From Ilumatobacteraceae bacterium (GTDB taxonomy: Bacteria; Actinomycetota; Acidimicrobiia; Acidimicrobiales; Ilumatobacteraceae): a DNA stretch of 15,786 nucleotides. Shown here piece by piece: positions 12,341 to 15,786 of the stretch (the stretch's first letter is position 1; each line of letters opens with the position of its first letter). The translations under genes and the position numbers were made by a program. A model generated the notes under the pieces. It worked only from the letters and a program-made list of their open reading frames with translations. It was not told where the DNA came from and did no database searches. The stretch covers positions 1 to 15,786 of the forward strand of contig JALRGJ010000002.1 in assembly GCA_023253435.1 (NCBI GenBank), read 5' to 3'.

Positions 12341-13442
12341 AAACTCCATTGAATCCATTTGTGAGCAGGCCAAAGTGATTGTCACCTGTGGCACAGGTGG
12401 AGTAGGTAAGACAAGCGTTGCCGCAGCGTTAGGGGTGTATGCAGCACAACACGGAAGAAAAGTTGTTGTCATTACCATTGACCCTGCACGCAGATTGGCC
12501 GATGCCATTGGTATTACTGGCGAGTTGAGTAATGAGCCTCAAAGAGTTTCAGTAAGTGCTCCTGGTGAATTATGGGTAACAATGCTCGATGTCAATGAGA
12601 CATTTGATCAATTGGTACGTGATACATCTCCAAGTCCTCAACGAGCTCAAGAAGTAATGAACAATTCTTTTTACAGAAGTTTGTCTCGTTCACTTTCGGG
12701 AACACGTGACTACATGGCCGCAGAAAGATTGTACGAACTTCATAATGACCCTCGTTTTGATTTGGTGATCGTTGATACTCCTCCATCGCGCAATGCGCTT
12801 GATTTTCTTGAATCACCAGAAAGACTTGCACGATTTTTGAAGCACCCCATTGTTCGATTACTCATGGCACCAAGCCGAGGTGGAATGCGATTCGCGAGTG
12901 CAGCAATGACGCCAGTACTGAGAGCAATTTCTTCAGTGGTTGGATCAGATGCACTCACAGGAGTTGCAAACTTTTTGCGGGCGATCGACGGCATGGAAAC
13001 TGAATTCTCGCGTCGAGCTCTCGCTGTTGCTGGAGTACTGCGAGGTGATGCATCTCGCTTTGTGGTCGTCACCGCACCGTCTCCAGACGCACTTCATGAG
13101 GCGGACCATTTTGTATCTGAACTCTCACGATTAGGAATCAATCTCCGATTAGTCGTAACAAACCGCATGCCACCTCGATTTGGTCACACCTCAGAACATG
13201 AGGAGCGAGAAGCCTCGTTGCGCTCTAGTGGAGATATCTCAATCATGCATTCCCTCATGGCAGACCTCTGTGCAGATGCAGAACTTGCAGAGGCAGGAGT
13301 ATCCGCATTCCTTGATCGCACTCAACAAAAGTTTCCCCAAGTTGGTCAGGCCACCGCAACCGAACTTCCAGCAGACATTCATGACATGGGCTCAATTGTC
13401 GCTCTCGCTCAACAACTGGCTGTTTCAGAGCCACGGCAGTAA
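12333..13442 (+). CDS. bagB: Get3/ArsA-like ATPase, second of pair (BagB-type)
   Basis: ATG 12333 overlaps the end of bagA by 8 nt (ATGAGTGA) and has GGAG 7-8 nt upstream, so translation is coupled. The 369-residue protein has Walker A GTGGVGKT (20-27), in which the signature Lys of this ATPase class is Thr, then VITIDPARRLADAIG, a central helical segment with RSLSGTRDYMAAERLYEL, switch-type DTPPSRNALDFLE, a hydrophobic methionine- and glycine-containing stretch (IVRLLMAPSRGGMRFASAAM, about 172-191) and VVVTAPSPDALHEA. The order and the missing signature Lys match, as I recall, mycobacterial Rv3680. The two proteins probably form a hetero-oligomer in the cytoplasm; the client is unknown. Confidence 0.87.
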   Translation: MSENSIESICEQAKVIVTCGTGGVGKTSVAAALGVYAAQHGRKVVVITIDPARRLADAIGITGELSNEPQRVSVSAPGELWVTMLDVNETFDQLVRDTSPSPQRAQEVMNNSFYRSLSRSLSGTRDYMAAERLYELHNDPRFDLVIVDTPPSRNALDFLESPERLARFLKHPIVRLLMAPSRGGMRFASAAMTPVLRAISSVVGSDALTGVANFLRAIDGMETEFSRRALAVAGVLRGDASRFVVVTAPSPDALHEADHFVSELSRLGINLRLVVTNRMPPRFGHTSEHEEREASLRSSGDISIMHSLMADLCADAELAEAGVSAFLDRTQQKFPQVGQATATELPADIHDMGSIVALAQQLAVSEPRQ

Positions 13443-13445
13443 AGT
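13440..13445 (+). promoter_or_regulatory. Candidate -10 element of the receiver gene, overlapping the bagB stop codon
   Basis: TAAAGT begins with the T of the bagB TAA and ends 6 nt before GTG 13452. No Shine-Dalgarno sequence is visible before that GTG. An internal leaderless promoter would let the receiver be made independently of bagAB. Confidence 0.35.
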
Positions 13446-13451
13446 CAACTC

Positions 13452-13913
13452 GTGCATATTTTGATCGCCACCGATGCCCAATGGGTACTCAATGAAGTCA
13501 CCGCTGCTTTAGAGACGCCTTCCACCTCTTTTGAAGTTGTCTCAAATGGTCGACATGTTTCAGATGCAGTAAAAGAGCGAACTCCCGATATCGCAATCCT
13601 TGATCTTCAAGTGGGAACTATGGGTGGCATGGCAATCACCATGGATCTTCGACTCGATGAATCAAGTGGCGCTCTCCCTCACGTACCAATTCTGATGTTG
13701 CTTGATCGGGTGGCAGATGTTCATATGGCGCGTCGAAGTGGTGCAAACGGTTGGATCATCAAGCCTCTCGATGCAATGCGACTTGGCAAAGCAGTCAGAA
13801 ACATTGTTGCTGGAGGTAGCTACACCGAAGGTCTCCCTGCAGAAGAAGTTCCAGTAGTGGAAGAGCCAGCAACAGAAGATGTTGTTGCTGAAAAAGCAGA
13901 GACTGTCTCTTAA
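13452..13913 (+). CDS. Single-domain response regulator (receiver only) with acidic C-terminal tail
   Basis: The 153-residue protein is one receiver domain (about 1-122) and a tail. Acidic residue Asp8, phospho-acceptor Asp51 (IAILDLQVG) and Lys104 (IIKPLD) are present. The usual Thr/Ser after the fourth strand is missing: the site reads PILMLLDR. The tail (about 125-153) is rich in Glu, Val, Pro and Ala with no output domain. No histidine kinase is in the window. It follows bagB by 9 nt, suggesting a connection with the ATPase pair. It could act as a phospho-relay partner or by direct protein contact. The family level is secure, the role unknown. Confidence 0.85.
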   Translation: MHILIATDAQWVLNEVTAALETPSTSFEVVSNGRHVSDAVKERTPDIAILDLQVGTMGGMAITMDLRLDESSGALPHVPILMLLDRVADVHMARRSGANGWIIKPLDAMRLGKAVRNIVAGGSYTEGLPAEEVPVVEEPATEDVVAEKAETVS

Positions 13914-13921
13914 AAGCTCGG

Positions 13922-14944
13922 TTATTTCACAAGTAGTTCTGCAATTTGCACAGCATTCAGTGCTGCGCCTTTTCTGAGATTGTCATTGCTGAGGAACAAT
14001 GCAAGGCCTCGCCCGCCTTCCACTGTTTCGTCTTGCCTTATACGGCCAACAAAACTGGGATCTTTTCCGGCTGCCAACAGCGGTGTTGGTATTTCCACCA
14101 AAGTAACGCCAGGTGCATTACTGAGAAGTTCCTGAGCACGCTCAACACTGATTGATCTGGAGAATTCAGCATTAATGGCCATGGAGTGACCGGTAAAGAC
14201 GGGTACACGGACACACAAGCCAGAAACCAACAACTCAGGAATATTGAGAATTTTTCTACTCTCGTTACGAAGTTTTTTTTCTTCGTCTGTTTCAAAGAGG
14301 CCGTCATCCACCATGGAACCAGCAAGAGGAAGCACGTTATATGCGATAGTGCGAGCAAACTTTTTTGGAGCAGGTGACTGTACGGCCTCTCCATTAAATG
14401 TGAGTGCAGATGCTGTATCTGCCATAGCCCGTGATTGAACATCGAGTTCCTCGACGCCTGCTAAGCCACCACCACTGACCGCTTGATAAGTGCTCGCCAC
14501 CAACTTGATGAGTCCGGCTTCATCGTGCAACGGCTTCAATACCGGCATAGCAGCCATGGTGGTGCAATTCGGATTAGCGATGATCTTCTTTGGAGCCGAG
14601 TGAACAAGATGACCGTTCACTTCACTCACAACGAGGGGAACTTCTGGATCCATTCTGAATGCGCTTGAGTTATCAATCACCGTCACACCTGCAGCAGCAA
14701 ACTTTGGTGCCAATTCTCGAGAAGACGTTGCACCAGCAGAAAAGAGCGCAATGTCTAAACCTGAAGGATCTGCAGATGACGCATCTTCAACGGTGATATT
14801 TCCACCAGCCCAAGGCAATGTGGTTCCGGCCGAACGAGCCGAAGCAAAAAATCGAAGTTCTGAAATAGGGAAATTGCGCTCAGCTAGAAGCGTGCGCATC
14901 ACCCCGCCCACTTGTCCGGTTGCACCGACTACTCCTACACGCAT
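13922..14944 (-). CDS. asd: Aspartate-semialdehyde dehydrogenase
   Basis: ATG 14944 gives 340 residues, the usual length, starting MRVGVVGATGQVG with the NADP-binding loop GATGQVG at 7-13; a TTG 39 nt upstream would overlap the preceding gene and disrupts this typical start. Catalytic Cys127 lies in NPNCTT and the general-base His253 in VFTGHSM; the substrate-binding region around YQAVSGGG (153-160) and RVPVFTGH is intact. The enzyme reduces 4-phospho-L-aspartate to aspartate-semialdehyde, the branch point for lysine/diaminopimelate, threonine and methionine. No aspartokinase gene (its usual partner) is adjacent. A TAGCCT -10 candidate lies 8 nt before ATG. It converges on the receiver gene with 8 nt between stops. 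Confidence 0.95.
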   Translation of the reverse strand: MRVGVVGATGQVGGVMRTLLAERNFPISELRFFASARSAGTTLPWAGGNITVEDASSADPSGLDIALFSAGATSSRELAPKFAAAGVTVIDNSSAFRMDPEVPLVVSEVNGHLVHSAPKKIIANPNCTTMAAMPVLKPLHDEAGLIKLVASTYQAVSGGGLAGVEELDVQSRAMADTASALTFNGEAVQSPAPKKFARTIAYNVLPLAGSMVDDGLFETDEEKKLRNESRKILNIPELLVSGLCVRVPVFTGHSMAINAEFSRSISVERAQELLSNAPGVTLVEIPTPLLAAGKDPSFVGRIRQDETVEGGRGLALFLSNDNLRKGAALNAVQIAELLVK

Positions 14945-14952
14945 GGGTGTAA

Positions 14953-14958
14953 AGGCTA
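14953..14958 (-). promoter_or_regulatory. Candidate -10 element of asd, overlapping the methyltransferase stop codon
   Basis: TAGCCT on the minus strand lies 8 nt before ATG 14944 and its first three bases are the TAG stop of the preceding gene. No Shine-Dalgarno sequence precedes the ATG. Confidence 0.35.
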
Positions 14959-15747
14959 ATTGCAGCGAGCGACAAGCCACCAATGACTTTTATTGGCAAC
15001 ATCCAAATCACGCTGATTCACAGGTTGGCCCATATAAGTAACCGATTTCTGAGGCCTACCCGGATGATGAAGAATCACCAGATCGTTCAGGTTGACTCGA
15101 GACGCCTCAAGAAGTGACAGCACTCGACGCGGACCGAGCCGATTTGCCTGCCATCCAAGGCGAGTAGACCAACGCCATCTCGAGAGTTTTTCCCCTGCCC
15201 AGGGAACATGCCAGAGAACTCTCATCACCGCACCAGCGGGCACTAAGAACACATCTGCAGGAACCCATGTTCTGTAATTCAATGCAATGTAACCACCTGG
15301 TTTCACAATTCGCGCTGCCTCGGACGTGAGCCGCAAAGCATCACTTGCACGACAATGTTGCAAGGTGATGTAAGAAAAAACTGCATCCACCGAATGATCG
15401 TGAACTTCTATAGAACTGCCATCTGCGATATGAACTGTTCGGAGAGTATTCACTCTTCCAAAGCGAGCAATAGTTTCTCTGCATCGTTCAAGAAATGCTG
15501 CGTCAACATCGGTAGCAATGACAGTGTTGAACTTGCGCGAAAAGGCGGAGGTCATGCGGCCAATGCCAGATCCAATTTCTAAGACTGTTGCCGAAGATGG
15601 GATCTGTAGCCAGCCAAGTCGATCTAAATAAATATCGACTTCCGCATCACCTGTTTTCACAAACTCTTCAAGTGTGAGTGTGTTGCCAGTCTGATTGTTG
15701 AACACCCAACCGGTGTCTCTCACTACTTCATCAGCATTGACACGCAT
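14956..15747 (-). CDS. Class I SAM-dependent methyltransferase (5' end possibly beyond window)
   Basis: From ATG 15747 the protein has 263 residues. Rossmann-fold marks are motif I VLEIGSGIGR (55-64), the acidic end of the second strand IATDVD (Asp80), ADGSSIEVHDHSVDAVFSYITLQH, and KPGGYIALNYR after it. The C-terminal third, with Trp- and Arg-rich segments, is a substrate-specific cap I do not recognise. The substrate is unknown; the fold alone does not separate lipid, sugar and small-molecule methylation. The frame stays open upstream for 13 more codons to the window edge, and the ATG has GGAG directly against it, too close for a normal ribosome binding site, so translation may start earlier. 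It ends 11 nt before asd. Confidence 0.75.
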   Translation of the reverse strand: MRVNADEVVRDTGWVFNNQTGNTLTLEEFVKTGDAEVDIYLDRLGWLQIPSSATVLEIGSGIGRMTSAFSRKFNTVIATDVDAAFLERCRETIARFGRVNTLRTVHIADGSSIEVHDHSVDAVFSYITLQHCRASDALRLTSEAARIVKPGGYIALNYRTWVPADVFLVPAGAVMRVLWHVPWAGEKLSRWRWSTRLGWQANRLGPRRVLSLLEASRVNLNDLVILHHPGRPQKSVTYMGQPVNQRDLDVANKSHWWLVARCN

Positions 15748-15786
15748 CTCCGCACGGGTGCCAGCGGCACGCCACGGAATGAGTTG

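Noticed and set aside
11489..13442. Arsenite-resistance system (ArsA pump ATPases)
   Set aside because: Both proteins lack the metal-binding Cys pattern and there is no arsB, arsC or arsR; the pair fits the Get3-like BagAB type better.
13898..13910. AGAGA-CTG-TCTCT hairpin at the end of the receiver gene as a terminator
   Set aside because: Stem is 5 bp and AT-leaning, followed by TTAAAA with no T-run; too weak.
14945..14983. Upstream TTG start for asd giving 13 extra residues
   Set aside because: It overlaps the methyltransferase end and removes the standard MRVGVVGATGQVG start; ATG 14944 is preferred.
1..15786. Search for a defence island, toxin-antitoxin pair, integrase or secondary-metabolite cluster
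   Set aside because: All genes fit housekeeping or envelope families; no nuclease, transposase, integrase or phage-like protein was seen.

Overview
The window looks like ordinary core chromosome of a compact, mid-GC actinobacterium. Evidence for this is the GlnR-type orphan regulator directly behind a glutamine synthetase gene, the paired Get3/ArsA-like ATPases that match mycobacterial Rv3679-Rv3680 (BagA/BagB) in type and order, the Cys-poor Mrp, and -10 elements of the form TAnnnT placed 6-9 nt before start codons (leaderless transcripts). A free-living aquatic Acidimicrobiia-type lineage is my best guess from gene content and base composition by eye; this is inference. I see no rRNA, tRNA, IS element, phage gene or CRISPR array. 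Coding density is very high and no gap above about 100 nt lacks a gene.

Layout. 2-928 (+): the 3' end of a glutamine synthetase gene followed by a GlnR-like regulator. 977-2452 (+): a membrane-anchored M14 carboxypeptidase with a duplicated N-terminal domain, meeting tail to tail with zero spacing an exported SGNH-fold protein (2453-3409, -). 3463-6756 (-): marC, a GDT1/UPF0016 Mn/Ca exporter, an 8-oxoguanine deaminase-type amidohydrolase, a 51-residue one-helix membrane protein, and a RidA protein with a long histone-H1-like Lys/Ala tail. 6801-7682 (+): a Tat-exported thioredoxin-fold lipoprotein, convergent with the Fe-S carrier gene erpA (7689-8009, -). erpA is divergent from the Fe-S carrier ATPase gene mrp (8092-9294, +), and their 82-nt spacer contains two palindromes. 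mrp overlaps antiparallel by 35 nt with a NUDIX gene (9260-10108, -), which lies behind an nfeD gene (10121-11470, -). Only 18 nt separate nfeD from the divergent bagA-bagB-receiver cluster (11489-13913, +). Last come asd (13922-14944, -) and a SAM methyltransferase (14956-15747, -) that may run past the window edge.

Themes: nitrogen control (glnA/glnR), cell-wall or envelope maintenance (carboxypeptidase, SGNH protein, NfeD, asd), Fe-S assembly (erpA and mrp sharing a control region), and metabolite or oxidative damage clean-up (RidA, 8-oxoguanine deaminase, Mn exporter, NUDIX, thioredoxin-fold lipoprotein). I do not see a clearly new multi-gene defence or mobile system. The most unusual items are the RidA with an H1-like tail, the 216-nt tandem duplication inside the carboxypeptidase gene, an NfeD whose ClpP-like active site is degraded, the GlnR receiver with Cys at the phospho-acceptor position, and the repeated leaderless-promoter geometry.
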